A stretch of 64,000 nucleotides of DNA from Primulina eburnea (GCF_022965805.1 NW_027331443.1:1-64000); one strand, 5' to 3'. Positions 1 to 12,964 are shown, counted from the first letter of the stretch. Translations and numbers: made by a program. The notes: a model not told the origin generated them from the sequence alone.

Positions 1-642
1 GCGAGGAAGGACTTCTTTGAAAACGTTGAAGAATTTCGAAGGTTTCTGCTGGTTTTATTCAAAAATGCTGATGAGGAATGAGGGAGGGGGCGGTCGAAGG
101 TGAGTGGGATTAGGTTAGGATTTGAGTGTAGATTTAAATAAAATAATAAGTTCTAATGGACCCTTAATTAAAAATAAAGAGGTTTAAAGGATTTTGGGAC
201 CATTAAGAAATAAAATAATCCCATTAAGCCCAAAAAAACTCCCGAAAAATATTTCGTTTATGTATGTTTTTGAAAATGTTGCCCAAACCCTCAAAAAGTC
301 CCCCGACTTGCTGAAATTTGCGTACCGGTTTAAAATATGAGCCGGCGAGTAAAAATACCAAACCAATGCCCATTTTCAAAAATCACACTTATTTACACAC
401 AATACATTGAAGTCGGGAATTCACTACTCGCCTACGGGTGAAGTTATCTTATGTGATTTGGTTAGTTAATAGAATAAAAATTCTCTGGCCAGAACAATAC
501 ATGTGATTTTAGAAAATGTGACTTCCTAGGTGAACATAAAGTAACGCTATTATTACTCAAAGATTTATCACATCATTATGGAATTCATTTTCAAATCTCG
601 ATATGCCAATGACGTAAGGATCCGGATTTTCGAAATAAATCA
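1..642. other. AT-rich stretch, probably an old LTR piece
   Basis: No gene is recognised. Near position 80 there is a purine-rich GAGGGAGGGGGCGG run resembling one in the U3 side of the M1 LTRs (near 29300), and the bases before it also recall that LTR, so this may be a diverged minus-strand gypsy LTR end. The small ORFs here have no recognisable domain. Boundaries could not be fixed. Confidence 0.3.
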
Positions 643-870
643 TGTAACGACCATGGGCTATCCCGATCTTAGGCTCCCTCGAGGGCCTTGTCCCATCTTA
701 CGTTCCCACTGGGGTCTTTTTTCTCACGGGCTTTCCCATGCGTCATTACTCATAGGACTCTCCACATCAGGTTGTTGGAGTGATACCTCCCAAAGTCTCG
801 AACCCACGACCTCCTAGAATAAGTACATAGTTCAAAGAGACTTGGTACCAGTTGCTAACCGCATTCGTCA
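643..870 (-). repeat. Possible tRNA-derived SINE-like repeat
   Basis: Read on the minus strand, a B-box-like sequence (GGGTTCGAGACT, near 790-802) lies about 55 bases downstream of an A-box-like TTAGCAACTGG (near 850-862), the spacing of a Pol III promoter. The rest is GC-richer than its surroundings and looks like a dispersed repeat. No poly-A tail or target duplication was found, so an LTR or leader fragment is an alternative. Confidence 0.25.
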
Positions 871-955
871 TCAACATGAAAACCTTGCTAGCAAGCAAGA
901 ACATTACATCACCAAGCTTCAAGGAGCTATAGATATACTGCAAGAACAAAATAAC
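818..955 (+). pseudogene. Coding-like fragment interrupted by G1, perhaps gag of R1
   Basis: An open frame from 818 to 955 encodes a charged, glutamine- and glutamate-rich, coil-like peptide. It stops exactly where the G1 LTR begins. Beyond the other end of G1 (from 42785) the same frame stays open for nine more codons, and a further acidic stretch follows one stop. R1, a decayed gypsy element on the same strand, continues there, so this may be the gag of R1 split by G1. A chance open frame is possible because it is short. Confidence 0.3.
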
Positions 956-1438
956 TGTAACGCCCCGAAACTTTAAAGATCCACGTAAACCACATGCTCG
1001 AGTTATTAAATTCTTTTTTATTTTAATTAAATGTTTTAATTGCATGAATTAATTATGTTGTGCATATTTGCATGTTTAAAATATGTTTTTCTATATGGTT
1101 GCGTTAAAATTTATTTTTAAAAGTTATTCGAGTTATGATCGAGGAACAGAGACCAAGTGCTGAAAAACGTAAAAAAAAATTATTAAATAATTCTTTTTAA
1201 TTATTTAAAATATGGTTGATACTTTCATATTTTTGAAAATAAGGGGTTTTGAGGTGAATTTATACGACAGGACGTAAATTTTGTCGGTGTTGGTTTTTAA
1301 CAAAAAAACGAACGTTTGGAAACCCGACTATTAAATTCAAAAACTATATTAAACAAAATAATTTTTTTATTTAATTAAAGACTAATAGGACTAATTTGTA
1401 TGCTTAATGGGCATAAGCCTTGATTAGTGAATTAATTT

Positions 1439-1449
1439 GTATATAATAC
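1439..1449 (+). promoter_or_regulatory. TATA box of G1 5' LTR
   Basis: GTATATAATAC lies about 480 bases from the LTR start. The same box sits at 11236-11244 in the other LTR and, changed to TATTTAAATA, at the matching distance in G3. If it is used, U3 is short and more than 2 kb of the LTR is transcribed leader. Confidence 0.55.
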
Positions 1450-1759
1450 TCAAAACCCTCCCCATTATCACACATTTCCCACGCCTCTTTTCTGAACTTT
1501 CTCTCACAAAACCACTCCCAAACACAGGACAACACACACAAAATATTTTCAAGAAAAATTCGAAGAAGCTTCAAGGAATTCAGCCAAGGGTTTTTCTTCA
1601 CCGCCGTTCTTCGCATCGCCATCGAATATTCGTGCGTTTAAAACGCAAAGGCACGCCATATTTCTTTCCTTCAAACATCTATCACACCATAATATTATTT
1701 GAACATGTTTTGAAAGAAAAACAAGGCACACACTTTAATATTTTTGTATACGAATATTG

Positions 1760-4080
1760 TGTAAAGGCCCGTATTTCGTATTCATAAATTTTTGGAATTA
1801 TTAAAATTTTCTAAATAAATAATTATTTTGTCTCATTTAATTAAAATAAACATGTAAATAATTTTTTTTTATCTTTAAAATAACAGCGGAAGCAAATATG
1901 GTTTTATACCAACAATTTAAAAATAGTCCAACTTAAAATCAATTTAAAATAATCCAACGTATTAAACTGAGTCTGAATAATAAAAAGTGCATAAACTAAA
2001 TCATGAGGTCCTCAGGTTTACTACTAGTGTCCCAAGATCGCTCACTAGTTTCCGTCCGCGGTCCCGACCTCATCAATACCTACAACAATCTAGTCTAGTG
2101 AGTCTAAAGACTCAACATGTATATATTGTGAATAACAAGTAAATATATCATAAAATCGCATGCAACGGAAAAAAAAGTATCGTAAAGCGTACGGTAAAAA
2201 TCATATCATGAATAATTATAACTACGTGCATATCTAAAAATCATGCGTAAAAGCTTTGCTCAATAGAGCTCTGTCATAACATATCATAATTTTCTGGTAG
2301 AGATAGTGTTTCTAAGCATGTGGCCCATAACATAGGGTGAGCGCCTGATCAGACTAAACCACAGTATACTGGGCGGTAGAGATCAATCACAGCCCTTGGG
2401 CTGGATGTCCGTACCCATACATAATTATAATCGGTCGTAAGTCACTGAGCGGAGAGGTCCTCGGTTGCGCCTACCGACTTCCAAACCCATAAGCATAAGG
2501 TGGTCACAAGACATATAGCATATATCTCAAAAATAAACATTTTATATTTTTATTCACGTAACATAATTATAACCTTATTTTTACCGGATGAGTTGGATCG
2601 TTCCCAGGCTTGCTGCGACTTAATTCTAATATGTGACACATGCAATAAATCTTAACTGGACAAAAACATAACAATAGAACCAAAAACGAGACGATTAGAA
2701 CCAATAATTTGATTTTTAACCATGGCTTCGTACCAACCCGAACCAACATTAAACCGATGTTTAACCATGATTAAAATACCCCAAACATACTGAAAAATAT
2801 GCATAATAACTGTAAAACACAAAAATAGGTGAAAGGATTCCAAAAACATAAAACGCTCTTTCGAGAGTCATTTTGATACCTTTCACCGTAAATTCTCGTA
2901 CGACCTCTAAACTCGACCAAATCACGAACGGCCAAAAACATGACTTTCCTAACTCATTGAGGTAATGTCCAGTCCAAGGCCATGGGCTAAAAGCCAGCCA
3001 AGAACTCAAACCAACCTCATAAACCGAACTGAAGTCTGCTGTCAAAAATTTAAAATACAGCAGTGGCTATAGCGTGTGTGAAGGGAAAAATCTGAAATTT
3101 CATGACCATTGGCCGGAACCACCAACCAGAGACTCTTACCAACATCCAAAGGCATGGCTTGGACCATGGTTAAGGGCTAAAAGCCAACCTCAACGCAAGC
3201 AAACACCTAGGACAATTACAACACCAAATTGAGAATACAACTTTCTATGTAGTGTAATGTATTGACTTGTTTTACTGTCTTGGGTCGTTCCAATGGCCAT
3301 TTGATTGACCATGGCTCAATCTAGACATGAGTGAGTGTTGTGTGAACCATGTCTATGGGCTAGGAGCCAACCATCATCCATACAAACACTGAAAACCGAA
3401 GGGGTGCACTCATAGGAATGAAAAAGACGAAATGCACTTTTGTTGCTTTTGATAGAATTCTGATGGATCAGTGAACCATTCCTTGGAAGGATGATTTGGT
3501 CACGTCCTAGACATGTTAAGGTAGGGTTCTAACCATGGCTACAGCCCCTAGGGCAGTCAGGATTCGAACACCCACTCTAAACATCACATGACAGAATATT
3601 GAACCACATTCTGTAGCTTATGTAATTTAGTTGCTGTCGTGCCCTTATTCGACTTGTATGGACTCAAACCAATGAACCAAAACAACCCTAACACAATCTA
3701 AATGATGTCTAGATGCAGCTTTGTAAACTAGGACTCGAGCAAACCCCTGTCAACAACATAAAACACTGAAGCGTGAAGCACACATCATAAACCGAAAAGC
3801 TGTACAGATTTCTGGAGAGTGTTGTTGTCAAAATTCGGTTTGTCCCTTGATTTATGAACATATACATATTTAAAATAGCTAGTATAACTTGATTGTAGAG
3901 CAAAGGAATAATATATACATGCCTGGAATTTGTTTTGAAGAAAACAAATCAAAACGACAATACGACGCGACAGAGTCGGAAATGAGGATTCTTTTCTTTC
4001 CTACTCTTCCTGCTGCTCTTTACACGATTCCAGTTGCTATTAAAAGATTTAAGCTGCATATACAATGTCATTGAGTGAAA
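1760..4080 (-). repeat. Minus-strand gypsy LTR fragment (M-like) inserted in G1
   Basis: On the plus strand it starts TGTAAAGGCCCGT, then shows the modules seen at the same end of the M1 LTRs: GCGGAA, GAGTCTAAAGACTC (2100-2113), a CCACAGTATACTGGG module (about 2357-2371) and GGTCACAAGACATATAGCAT. The U3 side fades into the Harbinger relic near 4080. Between about 2950 and 3560 the block CCATGG...GGCTAAAAGCCAACC recurs roughly every 185 bases. No matching target duplication was found, so one end has been lost. Confidence 0.6.
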
Positions 4081-6344
4081 GTTCCGTCAATTACACTCAT
4101 TGCTTTGCGAACAACTTCAACATCAGATTTAGAAAAACATAAAAAAGATGTGCAACCCCAGACAATGACATATTACAAGAAAGAATAGCTAATTGTAGGT
4201 GTTCCACATGGACATTGCGCACTGATCTCGCCAATTAACCCACTCATTTGACGCCTCAACACTGCTTATATACTCATTCTGTGTAACATGAATGGGACTG
4301 CTGACTTCTTCTTCGTTTTCCTTTAAAGGATCATCGGGCATTTGATTACGGATGAAATTATGTATTAGAATGCAAGCAAGAATTATTTGGTTTTGAACAT
4401 GCAAGAGGTAGAACGAAGGACTTCGAAGAATAGCCAATCTCTTTTTCAACAAACCAAATGCTCTTTCAATAATGTTTCTTGCTTGTGAATGCCTCCAATT
4501 GAATAACTCCTTATGATATTGTGGGGCGGATGCACGATTTCCCCAAGCATCCCTATGATATCTAACTCGTCTATATGGAGTCAAAAAACCCTCGACATTA
4601 GCGTAACCATTGTCACAAAGATAATAACAACCTGCACAACGGTTAAATATCAAATAAGAATTCTCTGGGACGAGATTTCATGGTAAATGTTCGCAGAACT
4701 AAAAAAGTAGATACAGACAAAAAACTTATTCACAAATAACCTCTAGGGACCTTGAATGCATCATCCCGAGTTAATGCATCTCTTAAAACCCTGGCGTCAG
4801 CAGCAGATCCCTCCCATCCAGTAAGAGCATAAATGAAGTTCATATTTCTATCACAAACCCCCAACACATTAACCGCAATATTTCCTTTTCTTGTTCTATA
4901 TTTGGCTTTGTCTGTGGCACGAACATGTACTCCGATATGAGTTCCATCCAACGCACCAAGACAACCCTTTCACAACAATGACACGAGGTAAATAATTCTT
5001 AGACAATACTGAATTTAATTTAAAAGAAGTTGATTGACAACAAAAAAACCAAACCAATTTGGTAACAGAGTAATACCTCAAACCATTTCCAAGGATCGCT
5101 GTCACAATTCGCATCCACAGGTGTAGGCTTCACAAGAAGTAACGTATGCAACTTCAACAACGCACACATAACTTCATGAAAATGTGCGCTGACTGTCTGT
5201 CCACTACGCATGTAATCATGACTGGTTACCCGATTTTTCTTGTCGTGTGCCAATATAGACAAAAACATTGCAACCTTCTCTTGGATGCGGACATATCGAG
5301 AATCTGTTAGTCCTCTTAAATGCATTAAAATTATAGCACAACCTTCCGAATGCGTTTCGGTTCATTCTCAAGTTCAACATGCATTGAACATCCCCCGCAT
5401 CAATAATCATATTCAAATGGCTAAATTGAGCATTGATTCTTTGTGTCATGCTGTACGAAACAGGTCTGGTACGAGTGACACGACGTCGATGGGCAACCAT
5501 TCTCGTACGTGGTCGGATTAGAAGACACAACATCAATAAATTTGTAAACAACAATTGTTGTACCATTAGAACCAGTAGAAGGTTTCTACGTTTCATGTCC
5601 ATCTTGCCACAACACTCAACAAACGACAAGACATAAATATTCAGCCGCACAAAAAAATAATACTAACGAAATTTTAAAAAAAAAACACAGTTACTAAAGG
5701 GAATCGTGTTTGCAAGTTCGCACTTTGTGGGATATGAGAAATCGTGTGCATTTTATTACAATAAAATATAACTAAAATATTCATTTTCGAAAACTAATGT
5801 ATTATCACTGAAGACTTTTGAATGCACGATTGAAGCCTCAAATGTTGGATTGCACTTAAAACTCGGTGATGAAATTCAATACTTACATCCGAAAACGAAG
5901 AAGAGCTGATTATTTTGTAAAACAAATCAGTCGCTGACAAATTTAACAAATTTTTCTTGAAGTAGATTATTTACCTGCTGACAGTAGGTCGTTGACAAAC
6001 TACTTGCGAGCCCGAACTGGATTTCAGTAGACGATGATATGTAGTAAACCACAATGAAGAACGAAGGCCGCCATTTTCCAATCGAAGAGAAGAAATAAGT
6101 GAGAAATGGGAATCCACGTTGTTAAGGTAGGGCGAAGGGTAATCTTGGAAAAGAGACAAGCTTTTTGATCTACTGTAGAAATGTGGACTAAGAATACCTT
6201 CTTGACATTGGGATTCAATTCCTTCATTTTCACATTTCTACAGTGCCTCAATCCCGGGCCCATGGTTATACCAATTGGTCTAAAAAATGAACCAAACATT
6301 TGACTAACAGTGTTATCCTACGTTAATCACAAGTACCAAACGTG
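4080..6344 (-). mobile_element. PIF/Harbinger DNA transposon relic
   Basis: It is defined by the transposase pseudogene at 4189-5650. The right end probably lies at 6344, where G1 LTR sequence resumes with TAATGTG. The last bases read inward as TGCCACGTTTGGTAC, which looks like a terminal repeat, and TAA would fit the 3-base target site of this superfamily. I found no inverted partner on the left, so the left edge is approximate and the element is probably truncated. Confidence 0.5.
4189..5650 (-). pseudogene. PIF/Harbinger (HARBI1/ALP1-like) DDE transposase, frameshifted
   Basis: Three exons can be read on the minus strand: about 5650-5077, 4976-4741 and 4631-4189. The introns (4977-5076 and 4632-4740) have GT and AG ends and join in frame, giving [10 protein letters not shown] across the first junction and PRGCYYLCDNGY across the second. 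These motifs carry the first two acidic residues expected of the Harbinger catalytic triad (DGTH and CDNGY); a third acidic residue lies near the conserved RNIIERAFGLLK block. The first exon has a single extra A near 5333, shifting the frame just before MHLRGLTD. No Myb-like partner protein, usually paired with this transposase, was seen upstream. The product would cut and move the transposon DNA in the nucleus; this copy is very probably dead. Confidence 0.8.
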
Positions 6345-7498
6345 GCATAATGTGATTATTTTCAATGATTATTTATGTTTATGAATTTTTATATGTTAAA
6401 TTATGCTTTTTAAATGTCTATGAAATTTTTATGGTTTAATTATGGACATTTAAAAGACATGTTGCATGTTTGGTTTAAAAGAAAAATGTTACATGCATGT
6501 TTAAATTTTATAAAGTGATGATAATATGCAACATTGAAGGAAGTGAAGTAATTGTGACTAATACGATGATATGTTGGAAATGTCGTGAGGGTTATGGTCC
6601 CAGTGGGAGCCCGACGATCTTGTTTCCTTGGATACGGATATGTTATTACGTAAAGCCAAGTCCCGGTTGACCGATGAGAATGTTGCTGGTGTCCCCGCCA
6701 CCCAGTATTGTGGTTACATGCAGATGGATCCATCTCTCAACACGTAGACATAGACGTATATGAACACAAAAGTCACAATTAACGATCTGAATTCAACGAA
6801 AGAAAAAAAAAACGTATATGTTGATGATAATTTGAATATAAATATGTTGAGGATGATATGAATATGTTTTGAAAATGTTTATGAAAAAGGATCCTGAAAA
6901 TGTTTTTAAAGTTTATACATCATGAAAATGTTTACGAAAATGTTCATGTTTGAAGTTTATGCACCTTTATGGCAAAGATATTTTAAGTACAACTATTTTT
7001 CACTGCTGTATGTGATTTTTATAAGTATTATTTGGTATCAAGAATATGATGGGTTGCGTCTTTAGACTCACTAGGTTCAATTTATTCAAGTGATTATGAT
7101 AATAATGTTTATGGAGGTCTTGATGGTTGACTTTGTTGGGCTGAAGGTGAACATAACCCGAGGACCTACGCTAGTTTTCCGCACTAGTTTATGATTCATG
7201 ATTTAAGTTATGTTAAAGATATTTTTACGACTTTTATTTATGTTATGAGAGATTTTTGAGAGGTTATAGTATGAGCTATACTTTTCAAATAATGTTTTTA
7301 GGTTGGAAAAACGTTTGACGATTTTATGCTTTAAAATATTTTTCCTTGGATTTTTAAATGTTAGTTGGATGTTTATTTTTAAAATGGTGACAAGATATTT
7401 TAAAGTATTTAGATATATGTATATTTTGAATTATGGAGAATAATGAGAAAAAAAATTACTAGCACGATTTAAGAAAAACAAATAGCAGACGTTTCAGT

Positions 7499-7510
7499 TG
7501 GTATAAGAGC
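7499..7510 (+). other. G1 primer binding site (initiator tRNA-Met type)
   Basis: TGGTATAAGAGC follows the 5' LTR after a GT spacer. It is the usual TGGTATCAGAGC with one C-to-A change. Confidence 0.75.
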
Positions 7511-8083
7511 AATGGTTCTGTAAAGGGTTGTGCCACCATCAGTGTGGGGACCCGGACGCTAATCAAGTTCTTAATCATCATTGGGACTAATTAATCAATT
7601 ATAAAACATGGTCTAAAATTTTTTTTTTTAAAAATGCGGAACGTAGTGAAATTAACACATATATACATATCAGTATATAAAATACAAGTCCTGTATTACA
7701 ACATATTTATTCAAACTAGGGTTTGACAACTACTATCAAGTGTTCAACCTTATATCTAGTCCAAGTCCGGTGCCACCACTCTAATCACGATCTCTCTCTT
7801 CATCTCCTGGACCCTGATCCTGTCCCACCTGTTGTCAAGTACACATACAGACAAGACAACAGCCGGATAAACCGGTGAGAATATACTCCCAGTATAAATC
7901 AACGAAACATGCAATCATATAAACAATATAAAGCATGTAATCAGGTAACAGATATATGTAACAAAGTCTGAAACATAATCAATATCAAACTGTCGACAAT
8001 ACTCGTAGCTACATCATTCAGACTAGACTCATTCCTAGTCTAGGGATCCCGATTCCAGAAGTTGGCATGCGTATATCGACTAG

Positions 8084-8390
8084 CAGTAATAGAAAAGACT
8101 CCAGTTCTATCCACGCCGATATGGTATCGATCAACAGTAATAGAAAAGACTCCAGTTCTATTCACATCGATACGGTATCGATTACCAGTAATAGAGGAAG
8201 CTATTATTCTATCCACATCAATATAGTACCGATTAACAGTAATAGAAGCAACTCTAATTCTATCCACATCGATATGACATCGATTAACAGTAATAGAAGA
8301 GCTACTAATCTATCCACATCGATACAATACTGATTAACAGTAATAGAAAAAGCCACCATCCTATCCACATCGATAGCCAAACATCCAGTG
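8084..8390. repeat. 51-bp tandem repeat inside solo LTR
   Basis: CAGTAATAG recurs at about 8084, 8135, 8186, 8237, 8288 and 8338, a 51-base period with one 50-base step. Each unit also carries TCTATCCACATCGATA. Because 51 is a multiple of three, false open frames arise on both strands here. Confidence 0.85.
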
Positions 8391-9205
8391 ACAGACTTTG
8401 GCACATCCGCCAATACACCATCTTATGACATCGTGCAATGTGCCCGTGGTGATCCCACCCCTAACGGCACTTCTGTCATAAGACTACTCGTCTAATACCT
8501 GCTGTCTAAAATCAAGAGAACAAGTATATCAATCAACTCAATGCAAATATCAATGCAATAAAGTAAAGTATGTGATTTAGGGAAACTCAAGTCTAAACCG
8601 ACTCAAGTCCATCTCCCAATACCACATTGACTTATACCTTTCCTTCGTCGGTTTCTGGCTCAGTCGAAGTCCTGAACTCACAATCTGTCTGGTACTGACA
8701 ATATCAATAATCTCATATCAATATACTAGTCATTTCCATAACAATCTGATCAATCTGGATTTAATTCAAAATCAATGGTATAACGGTACAATTTAATATC
8801 CCCGTTAATACCAATTCACCAGATAACAGTTACAATCTATAACTCATATCCCATACAATCCGTAATCCCGCCACAATTCAAATTTTTCCGGTATCAACCG
8901 ATTATAATCAGAAATTCATAACAATTTCATAATCAGTCTATTTCTTAATCTGACTTCGATTCTACGATGTCTAACATGTCAAGAACATCATATATGAATC
9001 CTATTCAATTCTGACAATAGCATAATTTCAAAGCATGTCAAAACGTAGCAAAACTTACGTCAAAGTGTAGCATAAGCTGATAGGATTGCAATACTGAAGT
9101 CAGATTACAATTCAGACGGACGGATTTCGCACAATCTCGATCCTAGGATTCAAGAACCAAATTTGATAGCGTTTCCTCGATTTCCCGTTTTTCTATTCTT
9201 AACAA

Positions 9206-9226
9206 ATGTATATATATATATATACA
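9206..9226 (-). promoter_or_regulatory. TATA-type box of solo LTR
   Basis: A (TA)n run lies about 360 bases from the presumed LTR start at 9582, directly downstream on the minus strand of three GC-rich hairpins. It could also be a plain microsatellite. Confidence 0.45.
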
Positions 9227-9272
9227 CCTCGTACATGCATCCAGCCACCCGGCACATTTTCTGATTGCATGC

Positions 9273-9456
9273 CTCGCGCTCGGGCGGTAATAAATTACCG
9301 CTCGAGCGCGACCTCCTCTGTCCAACGCTCGGCGTACTACACCTTTGCGCTCGGGCGGTTAAAACCTACCGCCCGGGCGCCACACATTCTGCCCGAACAT
9401 TTCCTATGGAGCATTGGCGCTCGGGCGGTCAAGAATCACCGCTCGGGCGCCACACT
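9273..9456. repeat. Array of GCGCTCGGGCGGT hairpins
   Basis: Three imperfect inverted repeats occur, each GCGCTCGGGCGGT, a short AT spacer, then ACCGC(T/C)CG(A/G)GCGC. Spacing is about 70-90 bases. The same hairpin is found in both M1 LTRs. Confidence 0.8.
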
Positions 9457-9587
9457 CTCTGCCCACTTTCTCAAATTTCACATGTACTCTTATTTTCGTG
9501 TCCCGATTAATCCTTTCATAATCATATCAAATTTATAACTCAATAATTACAGATTACCAGGATTAAATTTCCGGGCATTACAATCAG

Positions 9588-10746
9588 CGTCTGGAAGATC
9601 AGTCGTCAAGCCTCAAATTGTAGGTTTACATGCTTTATATGATTTACATGTTGTTACTTTCATGATTAAATGAATTATATGTTTAGGTCACATGTTTAAT
9701 AACTTTATGAGGATATAAGATTTATATGCTTTGAAATGTTTGTACGTGATTCGATATGAAATAAGAAATTAATTGATTTTAATGCATGTTGGCTTTGTGG
9801 TGGAATTGGACTATGTTGATTTTTGGGGTTTTAGTATTGACGTCCTACTGTTTGGCTCATAAGTTAATCGTGGTTATTATGAATGCTTTTGGGACACGTA
9901 GATTTTTCTAAGGAAAAACGGATGACTCGTGGGTACTAGCTGAATTAATTTTGTGAATTTCACCTAAAGAATAATTATTCGAGGACTGTAACGACTTTGG
10001 GAGTATAAAAATGTATAAATTGTGAATTTAAGTTTTGATGAAAGATAAAATTGGTTATGTGAAATGATTTTTGGGTAAATCAGTTTAAAATTAAGAATGC
10101 CAAGAACTTATGTGTTAATCATAGGATTATTGAAATTAAGGACCAAACAAGATAATTTTTGAGGAAATTTAGAATTTATTTTGCAATTATTGAGGAATTC
10201 GAGGACTAATTCAGCAATAAGTGTTAATTGAATGGTTTACATGGAAAGACTTTTGATGAATTACAGTTTTAAAAATATTCAGAACCTTGGGATATCTTGG
10301 GTTACAAGGAATTTTTAATCAAGGGTATAATGGGATGAATCGATATTAAGTTTGAAAAATATAAGCGTTAGCGGATGTGTTTGGGATTTAAGATTGAAAT
10401 TGGATAGGTTGATGAAAAATTTGGGTATAAAATTAGGAAAGTAACATACGATAAGCATGATTATCCATCTTTTAATATTGGGATTTTTAAGAAAAGTTGA
10501 AATTTGAGGTTATAATAACATAGCACTAAGTCATTGTGGGTCTTTTTAAGTTGCGATTTGCAAATAATGATTTAGAAGGTAAAACTAATTGGGATAAAGG
10601 AGACGTAAGGACATTCTAAAGCTTAAGTTTTATCAGAGTAGTGAAGCGGAAGCGTGGATGTTTGGGATACTAGAACTATGTCTAAACTTTGGGTTATCAA
10701 GGATAAGCGAATTTCAAGGACGAAATTCAATTTAAGGGGGGCAGAT
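9588..10746 (+). other. G1 internal remnant with polypurine tract
   Basis: This is the non-coding 3' end of the G1 internal region. It contains no gag-pol domain. It ends with AAGGGGGGCAGAT (10734-10746), the polypurine tract that primes second-strand synthesis, directly before the 3' LTR. Confidence 0.7.
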
Positions 10747-12964
10747 TGTAACGCCCTGAAAATTTAAAGGTCCACATAAACCATATGCTCGAGTTATTAA
10801 ATTATTTTGTAATTTAATTAAATATTTTAATTGCATGAATTAGTTATGTTGTGCATATTTACATGTTTAAAATATATTTTTCTATATGGTTGCGTTAAAA
10901 TGTATTTTTAAAAGTATATTCGAGTTGCGATCGAGGAACGGCGACCGAGGGCTGAAAACCGTAAAATGTTTTTATTAAATAATTGTTTTTAAATATTTAA
11001 AATATGGTTGATACTTTTTCATATTTTTGAAAATAAGGGGTTTTGAGGTGAATTTATACGCCGGGACGTAAATTTTATCGGTGTTGGTTTTTCAACAAAA
11101 ATACGAACGTTTGGCAACCTGGCTATTAAATTCACAAAATTTATTAAACAAAATAATTTTTATTATTTAATTAAAGACTAATTGTCTTAATTTGTATGCT
11201 TAATGGGCCTAAGCCTTGATTAGTGAATTAATTAGTATATAATACTCAAAACCCTCCCCATTATCACACAATTCTCATGCCGCTTTTCTGAATTTTCTCT
11301 CACAAAAACACTCCCAAACACACGACAACACACACAAAATATTTTGAAGAAAAATTCGAAAAAGCTTCAAGGAATTCAGCCAAGGGTTTTCTTTCGCCGC
11401 CGTTCTTCGCATCGCCATCGAATATTCGTGCGTTTAAAATGCAAAGGCACGCCATTTATCTTTCCTTCAAACATCTATCACACCATAATATTATTTGAAC
11501 ATGTTTTGAAAGAAAAACAAGGCACATACTTTAATATTTTTGTTTATGCATATTGTATGGTTTTTAAAAAATGTATTTTGATCCAAAATTTATGTATCTA
11601 AGGTGCTGCCATGATTAGTAAGGGTTAGGGTTGTGTTTTACGCAAGTTAAAGAGTCTTAATCACAACAAAACGCTGCAAACATGAACAACAATACTGGAA
11701 CCGTAGGTTGGTGGGTGTGCTAAATTCAAGAGGGTTTGGTTTTATGCATGGGGGCAGGTGGCTCAACCCGGCCTGGTGGTTGGGTGCTAGGGGTCATGGT
11801 TAGGTCTTGGTAAAGGTCCTAGGGTGGCTAGGGCTCAAGCTAGGTGTGCTGGAAGAGTCCTAGCATGAGGGGAGTTTTCACCGACAGGTTCTGATATGGC
11901 TGAGAAAAGGGTGCTCGCGGCTGGCTTAGGGTTGAGCCAGGTGGGTCCTTTAGGGTCTAAGTAGGGTGGTCCATGGTTCGCGCAGGGGTTGGAGTGGCTT
12001 GAGTCACTGCTGGCACGAGCAAACAGGTAAAACGTGAGCTGTACATGAGGCGCGCAGCTGCTGGTAGCTGATCCAGGTTGCTCGTGCGTGGGGTCAGGGC
12101 TTGTGTTGGGGTGGGCTTGGTCTGGGCATGGTCCAGGGTTGGTGAGGGTGAGGTTGGCTTGGTGGTGGCTCGGTTGGAAGTGTCCTACGTGGGCTAGGAG
12201 TCATTAGGTGCTTGGGGGTCACACACACACGGGCAGAATTGGGTAAGTTTCAGAAGTGTTTTGTTCGGGCCAGGGCTTTCTTTACGGGCTGGGTTGGTCA
12301 GGAGGGTTCCTAGGTGGGTTGTAACATACCGTACTTTTCATACTCAAAATTTGCGGAAAAATTAAAAATTTTCTTAAACATAAAGTAACATTCAAATTTT
12401 GCCATAAAAATATCTCAACCAAGTCCCTCATAAGACATGGTTGTTCAAAATAACTACAATATAATTTGCTCACAAAACGTTTGCGCAAAATGTTTCCCTC
12501 AAAGCATGAAATCAGAGTAAATTAACATTTGCATAAAAACATAAACATTGCGGTCCTCGGGTTAGCCTCCCGCTCAGTCCAAGCCTGCCCCTTGGTCACC
12601 ACCTCTTGTCTCCTCATCAACATACTCACCTGCATCGATCAAGTCTAGTGAGTCTAAAGACTCAACACGTATAAACTGGAAAATAGCGAGTACTACATAA
12701 TAAAACCGCATGCAACTTTAAAATAGAATATACATACTTGAACTTGAATTTGCATACTAAAACTTGAACATACGTACATAACGTTGACGTGCCATAACGT
12801 GAAAACTTGTCATAAACATACTGCATACTAGAACATACGTAACATCATCATATTTCGTAGAGGCATGTTTCAAAGCAAGTGACCCATAACATAATAAATT
12901 GCTGATCAGACAAACCACAGTACTAAACTGACAGGGACGTATCCACTGCCACATACATGATATC

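Larger units (their letters stand above)
956..7496 (+). repeat. G1 5' LTR, interrupted and partly deleted
   Basis: 956-1759 matches 10747-11550 of the 3' LTR and 6345-7496 matches 41630-42779. The middle of the LTR (about 1.4 kb in the other copy) is missing and is replaced by a minus-strand LTR fragment and a Harbinger relic (1760-6344). A TATA box is at 1439-1449. The palindrome module near 7056-7069 and the CCAGTATTGTGG module near 6700 lie in the 3' part. Confidence 0.8.
7543..9582 (-). mobile_element. Solo LTR in G1 internal region
   Basis: The unit starts TGTGGGGACCC and ends CGGGCATTACA, flanked on both sides by ATCAG (7538-7542 and 9583-9587). No internal region is attached, so it is a solo LTR left by LTR-LTR recombination. 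The minus orientation is inferred from the TATA box and GC hairpins near its 9582 end. It contains a 51-bp tandem array (8084-8390). Confidence 0.85.

Noticed and set aside
643..870. Functional tRNA gene
   Set aside because: Box-like motifs exist, but no cloverleaf could be drawn. A SINE-like repeat is at most supported.
1760..6344. A single intact insertion in the G1 5' LTR
   Set aside because: About 1.4 kb of LTR is missing at this place and no matching target duplication flanks the block, so insertion and deletion both occurred.
8040..8400. CRISPR array
   Set aside because: The regular repeats have no unique spacers and lie in an LTR of a plant genome.
8040..8413. Open frames on both strands in the solo LTR
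   Set aside because: They arise from the 51-bp tandem repeat, whose length is a multiple of three. The peptides are simple repeats.
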